Shown piece after piece: positions 1 through 7,740 of a stretch of DNA of 19,143 nt. The stretch's first letter is position 1; every line of letters starts with the position of its first letter. This DNA comes from DASQUK01 sp050744525. GTDB lineage: Bacteria > Actinomycetota > Acidimicrobiia > Acidimicrobiales > VFJN01. The notes under the pieces are model-generated. The model was given only the letters and a program-made list of their open reading frames with translations. It ran no database searches and was not told the origin of the DNA. Position numbers and translations under genes: made by a program. The stretch lies in contig JBOGHG010000059.1 of NCBI GenBank assembly GCA_050744525.1, positions 1-19,143 on the forward strand, written 5' to 3'.

Positions 1-1
1 G

Positions 2-2104
2 GCCAGCGCCGACGCGCCCGAGGGCGCGCCGGCCGGCGGCGATCGATCGCCAGACGCCCCGGCCGAGGGCGACCCACCTCCGGGCGACTCGACCGGCGGC
101 GGTCCACCCCCGAGCGACTCGACCGCCGAGGGCTCGCCGATCTTCGACCTGCCCGACAGGGGAGCCGACGAGGCGACTGACGACAAGCCGCCCGGCAACG
201 GCGGCGACGCGGCCGCCGAACGCCCCCGCGGCAATGGCGAGCGGACGCTGGTCCTGGGTGGGGCGGCCGCTGCCGAAGGTCGGACAACCGGCCCGAACGC
301 CCGCATCGCCGGCCCCATGCCCGCCGAGCGTCGGAGCGCAACCGGCGGGAACGGCCACCCCGGCGTCGACGAGGAGCCGCCCACCGGCCGCCACTTCCCA
401 GCCCCATCCATCAACGATCGAGACGGCGGACCGCCGCGCTGGGCGCTGGCGCTGGCGGCCCTGCCGGTGTTCATCCTCGTTCTCCTGTTCGGTGCCTGGG
501 CGATCGACGCGGCCGCCCTGGCCGGCCAGGTACGGCGCAACGTCGAGGTGGCCGGCCGCCAGGTCGGTGGCCTGGGCCAGGCATCGCTCCCCGACGTGAT
601 GAACAGGATCGCCGAGGAGGTGGCGGCGCGACCCGTCCGGATCACGAGCGACGACAACACCTACGAGACGACCGCAGGCGACATCGGGCTGGCCCTCGAC
701 GAACAGGCCACATCGGATACCGCACTGGACGTCGGTCGGGGCGACTCCCTGTTCATGCAGCCGTTCACGTGGCTCCAGTCGTTCTTCGCGCCCCGCGACG
801 TCGACGTGCACTACACGGTCAGCGGGCCGACGGCGACTGCGAAGATGGTCGAGCTGCAGGGCGCCGACCTCACCGCCCCGCGCGACCCCACCATCGAGCT
901 CGGCTCGCAGGGTTGGGCCCTGGTGCCCGGCATCCCGGGCCACGGGGTCGACATCGAAACGCTCGTCGACGAGCTGCCCGAGGCCGCCGCCGAGTCACGG
1001 ACGGGCGCGATCGAGATCGAGGTCGGCTCGGCGCCCGTCGCCCCGAACTTCACCGACGAGCAGGCCCAGGAGTTGGCCGACCGGGCCAACGAGATGACCG
1101 GCAACGGCCTGCAGCTCACGGCGGCGGAGACCACCGAGACCGTGCCGGCAGCCCAGCTCCGCACGTGGATCGGACCGACGGCCGAGGGTGGCGAGCCCGC
1201 GCTGGCCATCAACAAGGACGCCGTCGACAAGGCACTCCCCCAGGTCTTCGCCGACATCGTGGCCGAGCCGGAGGACGCCCGGATCGTGCTCGATGCCGGC
1301 GGCCCCACCGTCGTTCCCTCCCAGGAGGGTGTCGCCTGTTGCGGTGCCGACAGCGCCGCCCGGGTGTGGGCGGCGCTGACGGATGGCCAGCCGGGTGCCG
1401 AGCTGGAGGTGACCATCACCGAGCCCACCTTCACGACCGAGGCGGCCCAGGAGTGCGGCGTCACCCAGCCGGTCGGCGGCAACCATGCGTGGCGCAACGG
1501 CGCGCCCACCACCGCCGGGCCCGGGTTCACCACCTACTACAACCCCGGCGGGTCCCGGGTCACCAACATCCACCGGATCGCCGACCTGATCGACGGGGCG
1601 TTGGTCGAGCCGGGTGAGACGTTCTCGATCAACGACCTGGTCGGGCCACGCACCGTCGCCAAGGGATTCGTCGAGGCGGGCGCCATCCGCGACGGCAAGC
1701 ACGTGGACGAGGTCGGCGGCGGGGTGTCGCAGTTCTCGACCACCACGTTCAACGCCGCCTACTTCGCCGGGCTCGACATCACCGAGTACCAGGCCCATTC
1801 CGAGTATTTCGCCCGCTACCCGCGTGGCCGCGAAGCGACGATGGGCCACCCCGCACCCGACCTGGCGTTCCTCAACGACACGCCCCACTGCATCCTCGTG
1901 GACACGTCCCACACCGACAGCAGCGTGACGGTGACCCTGTGGTCGACGCCGTACGCCCGCGGCGAACAGGTGGGCATCTCGGAGTCGCCGTCGGGCGACT
2001 GCGTGAACGTCACGACCACCCGCCGGATCACCTACCCGGACAAGCCGCCCGCCACCGACACCTTCCGGGCAACGTACCGGCCGGGTCCGGACCAGCCCTG
2101 TTGA
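2..2104 (+). CDS. VanW family protein, membrane-anchored (5' partial)
   Basis: The frame is open from the window edge with no stop, so the true start probably lies upstream; the first in-frame ATG is at 317 (595 residues from there). In order: a disordered Pro/Gly/Asp-rich tail; one hydrophobic segment about 42-70 residues after that ATG (ALALAALPVFILVLLFGAWA); an extracytoplasmic region resembling the peptidoglycan-binding-like repeats that usually precede VanW; and a C-terminal VanW domain from about residue 403 of the ATG-numbered protein (TTYYNPGGSRVTNI, ETFSIND, GGGVSQFSTTTFNAAYFAG). VanW proteins are cell-envelope proteins of uncertain biochemical role; the family is named after a gene in some vancomycin-resistance clusters but is widespread without resistance, and nothing here suggests resistance. 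The conserved GGGVCQ motif carries Ser instead of Cys. Several other cysteines (a CC pair, and the C-terminal residue) could be structural outside the membrane. Family is confident; start and function are not. Confidence 0.88.
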   Translation, partial: ASADAPEGAPAGGDRSPDAPAEGDPPPGDSTGGGPPPSDSTAEGSPIFDLPDRGADEATDDKPPGNGGDAAAERPRGNGERTLVLGGAAAAEGRTTGPNARIAGPMPAERRSATGGNGHPGVDEEPPTGRHFPAPSINDRDGGPPRWALALAALPVFILVLLFGAWAIDAAALAGQVRRNVEVAGRQVGGLGQASLPDVMNRIAEEVAARPVRITSDDNTYETTAGDIGLALDEQATSDTALDVGRGDSLFMQPFTWLQSFFAPRDVDVHYTVSGPTATAKMVELQGADLTAPRDPTIELGSQGWALVPGIPGHGVDIETLVDELPEAAAESRTGAIEIEVGSAPVAPNFTDEQAQELADRANEMTGNGLQLTAAETTETVPAAQLRTWIGPTAEGGEPALAINKDAVDKALPQVFADIVAEPEDARIVLDAGGPTVVPSQEGVACCGADSAARVWAALTDGQPGAELEVTITEPTFTTEAAQECGVTQPVGGNHAWRNGAPTTAGPGFTTYYNPGGSRVTNIHRIADLIDGALVEPGETFSINDLVGPRTVAKGFVEAGAIRDGKHVDEVGGGVSQFSTTTFNAAYFAGLDITEYQAHSEYFARYPRGREATMGHPAPDLAFLNDTPHCILVDTSHTDSSVTVTLWSTPYARGEQVGISESPSGDCVNVTTTRRITYPDKPPATDTFRATYRPGPDQPC
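74..133 (+). repeat. 30-bp imperfect tandem repeat inside the VanW tail
   Basis: Two adjacent 30-bp units (74-103 and 104-133) match at 24 of 30 positions and encode PPPGDSTGGG then PPPSDSTAEG. The period is exactly ten codons, so gain or loss of a unit keeps the frame. It sits in the predicted disordered tail before the membrane segment. Confidence 0.6.
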
Positions 2105-2109
2105 GCGCG

Positions 2110-2115
2110 TAGCGT
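2110..2115 (+). promoter_or_regulatory. Candidate -10 box (TAGCGT) for leaderless oxidoreductase mRNA
   Basis: TAGCGT fits the actinobacterial TANNNT -10 pattern and ends 6 nt before the GTG at 2122, so transcription would begin at about the start codon. No convincing -35 is seen and there is no Shine-Dalgarno sequence, which agrees with a leaderless transcript. Confidence 0.4.
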
Positions 2116-2121
2116 TGGCGG

Positions 2122-3351
2122 GTGCCCGCTGCCGATGTCGTCGTGATCGGAGGGGGCCCCGCCGGGTCGGCGGCGGCCATCGGCCTGGCCCGCGCGGGGC
2201 GGGACGTAACCCTGGTCGACAGGGCCCGATTCCCCCGCGACAAGGCCTGTGGCGACGGGATCACGACCGGTGCGCTGCGCCTCCTCGAGGGCTTGGGCCT
2301 CGAGCCCGGGCGCGTCGCCTCGTGGCAGCGCGTGGACGACGTCGTCGTGCGGGCGCCCGCCGGGCCCGAGGTGACGTTTCCGCTGCCGCGGGGCCGCGGC
2401 ACGTACGCGGCGGTCGCCCGCCGGACCGACCTCGACGCCGCGCTGCTCGACGAGGCCCGCGCCACCGGGGTCAAGGTGCTCGACGGGCACGCCTGCCTGG
2501 GGGCGGCCGAGCACGACGACCACGTCGCGGTCCGGGTCGACGGTGTGGGCGAGTTGACCGCGGCCTACGCCGTCGCCGCCGACGGCATGTGGTCGCCCAC
2601 CCGCAAGCACCTGGGCCTGGCCGCGCCCGGATATCGGGGTGAATGGCACGCCTTTCGCCAGTACTTCGGCGGCGTCGGTCCGCGGGCCGCACGGGAGCTG
2701 TTCGTGTGGTTCGAGCCCGACCTGCTGCCCGGCTACGCCTGGTCCTTCCCGCTGCCGGGCGGTCGGGCCAACGTGGGCTTCGGCATCATTCGGGGGGAGC
2801 GGGTCGAACGCGTCCGGGACATGGCCGGCATCTGGCGGGACCTGCTCGAGCGGCCCCATATCCGACGGGTCCTGGGCGAGGGTGCCGAGCCGGACGCACC
2901 GCACCGGGCCTGGCCCATCCCCGCCCGCATCGACGAGGCGGTGCTCACCGGCCGCCGCACGCTGTTCGTGGGTGACGCCGCCGCCGCCAGCGACCGGCTC
3001 ACGGGCGAGGGCATCGGGCAGGCGCTGTTGAGCGGCGTACTGGCCGCCGAGGCCATTGCCGGGACCGCCGGCACGGCCCGGGGGTCCGGCGAGCCTCCCG
3101 GGGTGGTCACCGCCCGGTACCGCCGGACCGTGCGCCGGTCGCTCGTGGCCGACCACCAGATGTCGGTTCAGCTCATCCGGGCGGTGCGCCACCGCCGCGG
3201 CGTGAGGGCGGGGCTGCGGCTGGCGGGCGCCACCGGCTGGACCCGGCGCAACTTCGCCCGCTGGTTGTTCGAGGACTATCCCCGCGCCGTCCTGGTCACG
3301 CCGCGCCGCTGGCACCGAGGCACGTTCACCGGACCGGGCGCTTACCTCTGA
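2122..3351 (+). CDS. Geranylgeranyl reductase family FAD-dependent oxidoreductase
   Basis: 409 residues, GTG start. An N-terminal Rossmann FAD site, IGGGPAGSAAA (residues 9-19), is followed by acidic D33 at the end of the second strand and by the RFPRDKACGDG segment (36-46) typical of the geranylgeranyl reductase / digeranylgeranyl-glycerophospholipid reductase family. The second FAD motif, VGDAAAASDRLTGEGIGQAL, lies near 283-302. Relatives saturate isoprenoid chains such as those of menaquinone or lipids, or act as flavin monooxygenases, so the substrate cannot be read from sequence. No transmembrane helix is evident, so it is probably cytosolic or peripheral on the membrane. It starts 17 nt after the VanW stop, with its own candidate -10 box, and is followed after 9 nt by the AraC-type regulator. 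Confidence 0.85.
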   Translation: MPAADVVVIGGGPAGSAAAIGLARAGRDVTLVDRARFPRDKACGDGITTGALRLLEGLGLEPGRVASWQRVDDVVVRAPAGPEVTFPLPRGRGTYAAVARRTDLDAALLDEARATGVKVLDGHACLGAAEHDDHVAVRVDGVGELTAAYAVAADGMWSPTRKHLGLAAPGYRGEWHAFRQYFGGVGPRAARELFVWFEPDLLPGYAWSFPLPGGRANVGFGIIRGERVERVRDMAGIWRDLLERPHIRRVLGEGAEPDAPHRAWPIPARIDEAVLTGRRTLFVGDAAAASDRLTGEGIGQALLSGVLAAEAIAGTAGTARGSGEPPGVVTARYRRTVRRSLVADHQMSVQLIRAVRHRRGVRAGLRLAGATGWTRRNFARWLFEDYPRAVLVTPRRWHRGTFTGPGAYL

Positions 3352-3360
3352 CCTGTTGTC

Positions 3361-3816
3361 GTGGTTCCCGCCTCCCTGCTGCCGCACCTGCGCAACGCCA
3401 AGGACCTGGCCGACCGCCACTACGACTCGCGGCTCGACCTCGACGCGCTGGCCGGTGCGGCGCACGTCTCGAAGTACCACTTCGCCCGGTGCTTCGGCGA
3501 GACCTACGGCGAGACCCCGATGCGCTATCTCACCCGCCGGCGCATCGAGCGGGCCCAGGACCTGCTGCGATCGGCCAACCTCACCATCACCGAGGTGTGT
3601 TTGCTTGTCGGCTTTGCCAGCCTCGGATCGTTCTCGTCACGCTTCCGGGAGCTGGTGGGTGAGACGCCGACCCAGTACCGCGATCGCTGGGCGGCGCGGG
3701 GCGGACCGCACATTCCGGGCTGTTTCCTGTTCATGCGCGGCATCGACGGCTGGCGAGGCGGGCAGCCGGCGCAGGACAGCAACCTGGGAGAAGCGCAAGC
3801 GACCGGCGACTCCTAG
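3361..3816 (+). CDS. AraC-family regulator (DNA-binding domain only)
   Basis: 151 residues, GTG start. Nearly the whole protein is one AraC/XylS DNA-binding domain with two helix-turn-helix units: the first around residues 27-45 (LDALAGAAHVSKYHFARCF), the second around 78-100 (ITEVCLLVGFASLGSFSSRF), ending in the family signature GETPTQYR. The usual ligand-binding domain is absent; the tail after residue 115 is short and of unknown role. It is followed 9 nt later by a VOC protein. Small AraC-type regulators next to a glyoxalase-fold gene are a recurring actinobacterial arrangement, so the VOC partner may sense or remove the effector; that link is inference. A longer ORF from 3356 in another frame overlaps but has no domain resemblance. 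Confidence 0.85.
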   Translation: MVPASLLPHLRNAKDLADRHYDSRLDLDALAGAAHVSKYHFARCFGETYGETPMRYLTRRRIERAQDLLRSANLTITEVCLLVGFASLGSFSSRFRELVGETPTQYRDRWAARGGPHIPGCFLFMRGIDGWRGGQPAQDSNLGEAQATGDS

Positions 3817-3819
3817 GTT
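3814..3819 (+). promoter_or_regulatory. Candidate -10 box (TAGGTT) for leaderless VOC mRNA
   Basis: TAGGTT fits TANNNT and ends exactly 6 nt before the ATG at 3826. Its first three bases are the stop codon of the preceding regulator. No ribosome binding site precedes the ATG, so the VOC gene may have its own leaderless promoter as well as readthrough from upstream. Confidence 0.4.
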
Positions 3820-3825
3820 CGACGC

Positions 3826-4257
3826 ATGATCACGAACGTCTCGCTTGCAACCGTGTGGGTGACCGACCAGGACGAGGCCAAGGCCTTCTACGTCGACAAG
3901 CTCGGTTTCCGGGAGGTCACCGACATCACGATGGGCGACGGCTACCGCTGGGTCACCGTCTGCCATCCCGATCACCCCGAGCTGGAGCTCACGCTCATGA
4001 GGCCCGGCCCCCCGCTCGACGAGGAGGATGCCGCGACCTTCCGGCGGATGCTCGACAAGGGTTCCCTCGGCGCCGTCGGTCTGGCCACCGACGACTGCCG
4101 CAAGGCCCACCAGGAGCTCGTGGCCAAGGGCGTGACGTTCATCCAGGAACCCGCCGACCGCCCCTACGGCGTCGAGGCCGTGATGAGGGACAACTCCGGG
4201 AACTGGCTGGTGCTGGTCGAGCGGAAGCCGTTCACCGGCGAGGACTTCCCCCGCTGA
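3826..4257 (+). CDS. VOC family protein (glyoxalase/bleomycin-resistance fold)
   Basis: 143 residues, ATG start. The paired beta-alpha-beta-beta-beta modules of the vicinal-oxygen-chelate fold are visible: module one begins NVSLATVWVTDQDEAKAFYVDKLGF (given here only as residues 4-28 of the protein) and module two begins near residue 84 (VGLATDDCRKAHQELVAKGV) and ends NSGNWLVLVE. The terminal Glu of LVLVE is the usual position of a metal ligand. VOC members include glyoxalases, dioxygenases and antibiotic-binding proteins; the specific activity is not assignable. It follows the AraC-type regulator and converges on the aldehyde dehydrogenase gene with only 6 bp between the stops, too little for a separate terminator. 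Confidence 0.85.
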   Translation: MITNVSLATVWVTDQDEAKAFYVDKLGFREVTDITMGDGYRWVTVCHPDHPELELTLMRPGPPLDEEDAATFRRMLDKGSLGAVGLATDDCRKAHQELVAKGVTFIQEPADRPYGVEAVMRDNSGNWLVLVERKPFTGEDFPR

Positions 4258-4263
4258 CCTGGG

Positions 4264-5778
4264 TTAGCCCTGCAGCTTGGCGCGCAGGCCGCGGCGGTAG
4301 CGCAGGCGCATGATCCGACGCAGCGAGCCCGTGACCCACCCCGGGAGCGGGAACCACTGCAGCTCACGCCGCAGGTCGAGGCGGCCGGCCAGCACGGACT
4401 TGGTGTTGCAGAACGCCCGTAGCCCTTCGACGCCGTGGATGCGGCCTATGCCCGACTCCTTCACCCCGCCGAACGGCAGGCCGGCGACGGCGTAGCTCAC
4501 CATGCAGTCGTTGATGCAGACGTTGCCGGCCTCGATGGCCCGGGCGATCTGCTCGGCACGCTCGTCGTCGGCCGACCACACCGAGCTGTTGAGGCCGTAA
4601 CGGGAGTCGTTGGCCAGGCGCACGGCATCCTCGTCGTCGCGCACGCGCATGATCGGAAGGACCGGGCCGAAGGTCTCGTCCCGCATGACGTCCATCGAAT
4701 GGTCGACGTCCACCAGCACCGTGGGCTCGTACCACAGCCCCTCCCGTCCCGGGACGCGGCGACCGCCGGTGAGGATCCTCGCGCCCTTGGACCGGGCGTC
4801 GGCGACGTGACGCTCGACGGTCTCGACCTGGGGCCCGAAGCTCATGGATCCGATGTCGTGCCCGGGCCCGCGGCCCTGTCGGACCGCCTTGGTGCGGTCC
4901 ACCACCAGGTCGACGAAGCGGTCGTAGACGGTGTCGTCGACGTACACCCGCTCGACCGACATGCAGCTCTGGCCGGCGTTCATGAACGCGCCCCACACCG
5001 CGCCGGAGGCGGCTCGCTCGACGTCGGCGTCGTCGCACACGATCATCGGATCCTTGCCGCCCAGCTCGAGGAGCACGGGCGTGAGGGTCTCGGCCGCGGC
5101 CGCCATCACCAGCTTGCCGGTGCGCACCGAGCCGGTGAACGCGACCTTCTGCACCCCGGCACGAACCAGGGCGTCCCCGGTGCGGCCACCCCCGGTAAGC
5201 ACCCGGACGATGTCGGGGTGTGCACCGACGTCGGCGAACAGCTTGCCGATCTCGAGGCCGACGAGGGGCGTGACCTCGGAGGGCTTGAGGACCACGCTGT
5301 TGCCGGCCAGCAGGGCCGATACGACCGGTGTCATGGCCAGCGTGAGTGGAAAGTTCCAGGGCGAGATCACGCCGACGACGCCCATCGGCTCGTAGCTGCG
5401 CCAGGCCCGCTTGTGCGGCAGCAGCGACCCCACCGGCACCTTCTCCGGCCGCAGCGCCTTGGCCCCGCGCTTGCGGTAGTGCTCGATCAGCTCGCAGGTG
5501 GCCAGCACCTCGGCACTGAGGGCCTCGGGCTCGAGCTTGCCGGTCTCGCGGCAGATGACGTCGACGACCTGGTCGATCCGGTCGATCAGCAGGTCCCGCA
5601 CCGCCAGCACGTGATCGAGGCGCTGGTCGAATCCGAGGGCGGCCCAGGGGCCGAACGCCTCGCGGGCACGGGCGACGGCGGCGGCGACATCCACCGGCCC
5701 GTGCTCGGGCAGGCGCGCCAGCACCTCACCCGTACGCGGGTCGAGTGTCTCGAAGCCGGGCTCCACGTCAGTCGCCAA
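4264..5778 (-). CDS. Aldehyde dehydrogenase, succinic-semialdehyde dehydrogenase type
   Basis: 504 residues from the TTG at 5778. NAD(P)-dependent aldehyde dehydrogenase signatures are all present: ISPWNFPLT (138-146), VLKPSE with Lys165, FTGSVRTGK (214-222), LELGGK with general-base Glu238, GQSC with nucleophile Cys272, and DETFGPVLP (367-375). The enzyme should oxidise an aldehyde to the acid; the overall pattern recalls actinobacterial succinic-semialdehyde dehydrogenases of the GabD2 kind, but the substrate is not proven. The C-terminal tail after 470 is basic and Trp-containing. The TTG start overlaps the upstream LLM gene by 11 bp and has AAGGAG 4 nt before it; a GTG at 5766, 1 nt after that gene's stop, is an alternative that removes four residues. 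Confidence 0.9.
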   Translation of the reverse strand: MATDVEPGFETLDPRTGEVLARLPEHGPVDVAAAVARAREAFGPWAALGFDQRLDHVLAVRDLLIDRIDQVVDVICRETGKLEPEALSAEVLATCELIEHYRKRGAKALRPEKVPVGSLLPHKRAWRSYEPMGVVGVISPWNFPLTLAMTPVVSALLAGNSVVLKPSEVTPLVGLEIGKLFADVGAHPDIVRVLTGGGRTGDALVRAGVQKVAFTGSVRTGKLVMAAAAETLTPVLLELGGKDPMIVCDDADVERAASGAVWGAFMNAGQSCMSVERVYVDDTVYDRFVDLVVDRTKAVRQGRGPGHDIGSMSFGPQVETVERHVADARSKGARILTGGRRVPGREGLWYEPTVLVDVDHSMDVMRDETFGPVLPIMRVRDDEDAVRLANDSRYGLNSSVWSADDERAEQIARAIEAGNVCINDCMVSYAVAGLPFGGVKESGIGRIHGVEGLRAFCNTKSVLAGRLDLRRELQWFPLPGWVTGSLRRIMRLRYRRGLRAKLQG

Positions 5779-6802
5779 TCCACTCCTTGAGCCGTCCGAC
5801 GAGCGCGGGGACGTCGTCGGCGATCGGTGTCACGTTGAGCACCGTGACACCCGTGTCCTTGTAGGCGGCGATCCGGTCGCGGACGTAGCCCTCGGGGCCG
5901 CAGATGGTGGCGGCCTCCAACAGGCCGGGCGGGACGGCCGCGGCGGCGTCGTCCTTCTGGCCATCGAGGTAGAGGTCCTGGATCTTCTCGGCCTCGGCCT
6001 CGTAGCCGAACCGCCGGGCCAGGTCGTTGTAGAAGTTGCGGCCCTTGGCGCCCATGCCACCGACATAGAGCGCCAGCATGGGTCGCGCCAGGTCGCGCAC
6101 GCCGGCGGCGTCCTCGCCCACCGCCAGCAGGCCCCCCGCCACGATCTCGAGCGGTCCCAGGTCGGCTGGCCGCTTCGCGGCACCGGCCGCCAGGTCGGCC
6201 CCCCACACCTCGTCGACCTTCTCCGGCAGGTAGAAGATCGGCAGCCAGCCGTCGGCGATCTCGGCGGTCATCCGAACGTTGCGGGGACCGAGCGATGCCA
6301 CATGGATGGGGACCCGCTCGCGCACCGGCCTGGTGATCAGCTTGAGCGGCTTGCCGAGGCCGGTGCCCCGGTCGGGTGGGAGGGGGAGGGTGTAGGAGCG
6401 TCCCTCGTGGGTGACCCGCTCCCGGGTCCAGACCTTCCTGCAGATCTCGATGATCTCCCGGGTACGACCCACGGGTTCGGTGTAGGGGACGCCGTGCCAG
6501 CCCTCGATGACCTGTGGGCCCGAGGCGCCGAGACCGAGCACGCAGCGGCCGTCCGACAGGGCGTCGATCCCGGCGGCGGTCATGGCGAGCAGCGTCGGCG
6601 TGCGGCTGTAGATGGGCAGGATGGCAGCGCCGATCTCGAGGCGCTCGGTCACGGCCGCCAGGTAGCCCATCAGGCTCACACCGTCGAAGCCATAGGCCTC
6701 GGCCACCCACACGATGTCGAGCCCCGCCGCCTCGAGCTCCGCGGCCTGGGCGGCCGACTCCTTGAACCCGCCGGCGTAGCTGAGCGGCATGCTGAGCTTC
6801 AT
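5768..6802 (-). CDS. LLM-class flavin/F420-dependent oxidoreductase
   Basis: 344 residues, ATG start. A luciferase-like monooxygenase TIM barrel: MKLSMPLSYAGGFKES at the N-terminus, LDIVWVAEAYGFDGVSLMGY, IGAAILPIYSRTPTLLAMTA, LGLGASGPQVIEGWHG near residues 89-104, and HVASLGPRNVRMTAEIADGW in the middle are hallmarks of the actinobacterial F420-dependent LLM subgroup. These enzymes use F420 or FMN to oxidise or reduce varied small molecules; the substrate is unknown. A strong ribosome binding site precedes the ATG. It is the second of three minus-strand genes, 9 nt after the small unknown and overlapping the aldehyde dehydrogenase. The pair could oxidise an alcohol or related compound to an acid in sequence (inference). 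Confidence 0.88.
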   Translation of the reverse strand: MKLSMPLSYAGGFKESAAQAAELEAAGLDIVWVAEAYGFDGVSLMGYLAAVTERLEIGAAILPIYSRTPTLLAMTAAGIDALSDGRCVLGLGASGPQVIEGWHGVPYTEPVGRTREIIEICRKVWTRERVTHEGRSYTLPLPPDRGTGLGKPLKLITRPVRERVPIHVASLGPRNVRMTAEIADGWLPIFYLPEKVDEVWGADLAAGAAKRPADLGPLEIVAGGLLAVGEDAAGVRDLARPMLALYVGGMGAKGRNFYNDLARRFGYEAEAEKIQDLYLDGQKDDAAAAVPPGLLEAATICGPEGYVRDRIAAYKDTGVTVLNVTPIADDVPALVGRLKEWIGD

Positions 6803-6808
6803 CCCATT

Positions 6809-6814
6809 CTCCTA
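6809..6814 (-). promoter_or_regulatory. Ribosome binding site of the LLM gene (TAGGAG)
   Basis: On the minus strand TAGGAG lies 6 nt before the ATG at 6802, and its TAG is the stop codon of the preceding gene. This fixes the LLM start and implies translation coupled to the upstream gene. Confidence 0.65.
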
Positions 6815-7198
6815 GGCCGCGGCCAGGCGCTCTCGCGCCCGCCTGGAACGGTCGAGCAGGTGCGCCGGCACCGACACACCGTTCACGGTCTTGTCCTCAC
6901 CGGCGGTGGCAGCGCCCTCCTCGGTGGCGGCCTCGGCCTCTTCCGCGGCCGCCTTGGAGGCGATCGCCGCCTGCTCGCGCCGTTCCAGGGCCGAGGCGAA
7001 GTCACGGGGGCGGGCCAGCACCGCACCGTCGAGCGAGCCGATGTCGACGCCGTTGTCGAACAGCACCCGGTACCGGGTCCAGGTGAAGCCCTCGACCAGA
7101 TAGACGCGTCCCCTGGTGCCGGCGGGGACGCCCGGCAGGTCGTCGAGGTTCTTCACCCACTCGTTGCGCCTGAACCCGTCCAAACCGGCCTTCGCCAT
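6812..7198 (-). CDS. Conserved small protein of unknown function
   Basis: 128 residues from the ATG at 7198, with AGGA 9 nt upstream; a TTG at 7216 would add six residues (MAGSWP) and is less likely. The first 75 residues look folded and beta-rich (LPGVPAGTRGRVYLVEGFTW, YRVLFDNGVDIGSLDG), perhaps a small barrel. They are followed by an Ala/Glu-rich low-complexity linker around 82-105 and a basic tail with SRRARERLAAA. I do not recognise a family with a known function, and I see no signal peptide, membrane segment or catalytic motif. It is the first gene of the unit containing the LLM oxidoreductase and aldehyde dehydrogenase and diverges from the MarR regulator. Confidence 0.7.
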   Translation of the reverse strand: MAKAGLDGFRRNEWVKNLDDLPGVPAGTRGRVYLVEGFTWTRYRVLFDNGVDIGSLDGAVLARPRDFASALERREQAAIASKAAAEEAEAATEEGAATAGEDKTVNGVSVPAHLLDRSRRARERLAAA

Positions 7199-7249
7199 AG
7201 GCCATGATCCTGCCAAATCAGCCGGGGATGGCCCGAATTCCCACTGCGG

Positions 7250-7280
7250 TTGGAATAGTTTGCCTGACTAATTAGCCTGG
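7250..7280 (+). promoter_or_regulatory. marR promoter with overlapping palindromic operator
   Basis: TTGGAA (7250-7255) and TAGCCT (7273-7278) are separated by 17 bp, a good -35/-10 pair, with the -10 ending 9 nt before the ATG at 7288. An imperfect palindrome, CCTGACTAATTAGCCTGG (7263-7280; 14 of 18 positions symmetrical, core CTAATTAG), covers the -10 box. Its size and position suit autorepression by the adjacent MarR dimer and could also affect the divergent gene. Confidence 0.6.
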
Positions 7281-7287
7281 TGAACTG

Positions 7288-7740
7288 ATGGTTGGTCCAA
7301 CTCCGCGCGACTTCGAGATCACCGAGCTGGCCGGGCGCCTGAGGCTGGCTTCGGCTCGGCTCCACCGCCGCCTGCGACAGGAGGCCGACGCCGGCCTGTC
7401 GCCGTCCCAGCAGTCAGCCCTGGGCACGATCGACGCCCGGGGGCCGCTCACGCTCGGCGACCTCGCCGCCGCCGAGCACGTGACCCCGCCCACGATCACG
7501 AAGGTGATCGCCCGACTCGAGGAGGAGGGACTGGTCCACCGCACGGTCGACGCGTCCGATCGCCGCGTGACCAGGGTGTCGGCCACGCGCGAGGGACGCC
7601 GGCGCCTCGAACACAGCCGGGCCCGGCGCAACGCCTTCCTCGCCGTCCGGCTCCGGGAGCTCGGGCCCGACGCCGTGCGGCGCCTCCACGACGCCATCGA
7701 CGCGCTCGAGGAGCTGGCCGGGGTGGGGGCGCGAACTTGA
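7288..7740 (+). CDS. MarR-family transcriptional regulator
   Basis: 150 residues, ATG start. It has a typical MarR winged helix: an N-terminal dimerisation helix (ELAGRLRLASARLHRRLRQE), the recognition HTH LTLGDLAAAEHVTPPTITKV (residues 53-72), the wing DASDRRVTRVSATREGRRRL, and C-terminal dimer helices. MarR proteins are usually dimeric repressors released by small aromatic or toxic ligands. Its TGA overlaps the TTG start of the MFS transporter (TTGA), so regulator and pump are cotranscribed and translationally coupled. The likely role is ligand-responsive control of this exporter; the ligand is unknown. Confidence 0.9.
   Translation: MVGPTPRDFEITELAGRLRLASARLHRRLRQEADAGLSPSQQSALGTIDARGPLTLGDLAAAEHVTPPTITKVIARLEEEGLVHRTVDASDRRVTRVSATREGRRRLEHSRARRNAFLAVRLRELGPDAVRRLHDAIDALEELAGVGART

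Noticed and set aside
1..2104. Vancomycin resistance function for the VanW gene
   Set aside because: No vanHAX, ligase or VanS/VanR genes are nearby, and VanW domains are common in bacteria without resistance.
2032..3480. 482-residue minus-strand ORF opposite the FAD oxidoreductase
   Set aside because: Antisense of a gene with clear FAD motifs; no protein-like pattern, and its ends run into neighbouring genes.
4435..5790. 451-residue plus-strand ORF opposite the aldehyde dehydrogenase
   Set aside because: The aldehyde dehydrogenase has every catalytic residue; the opposite frame is His/Asp/Gly-rich and featureless.
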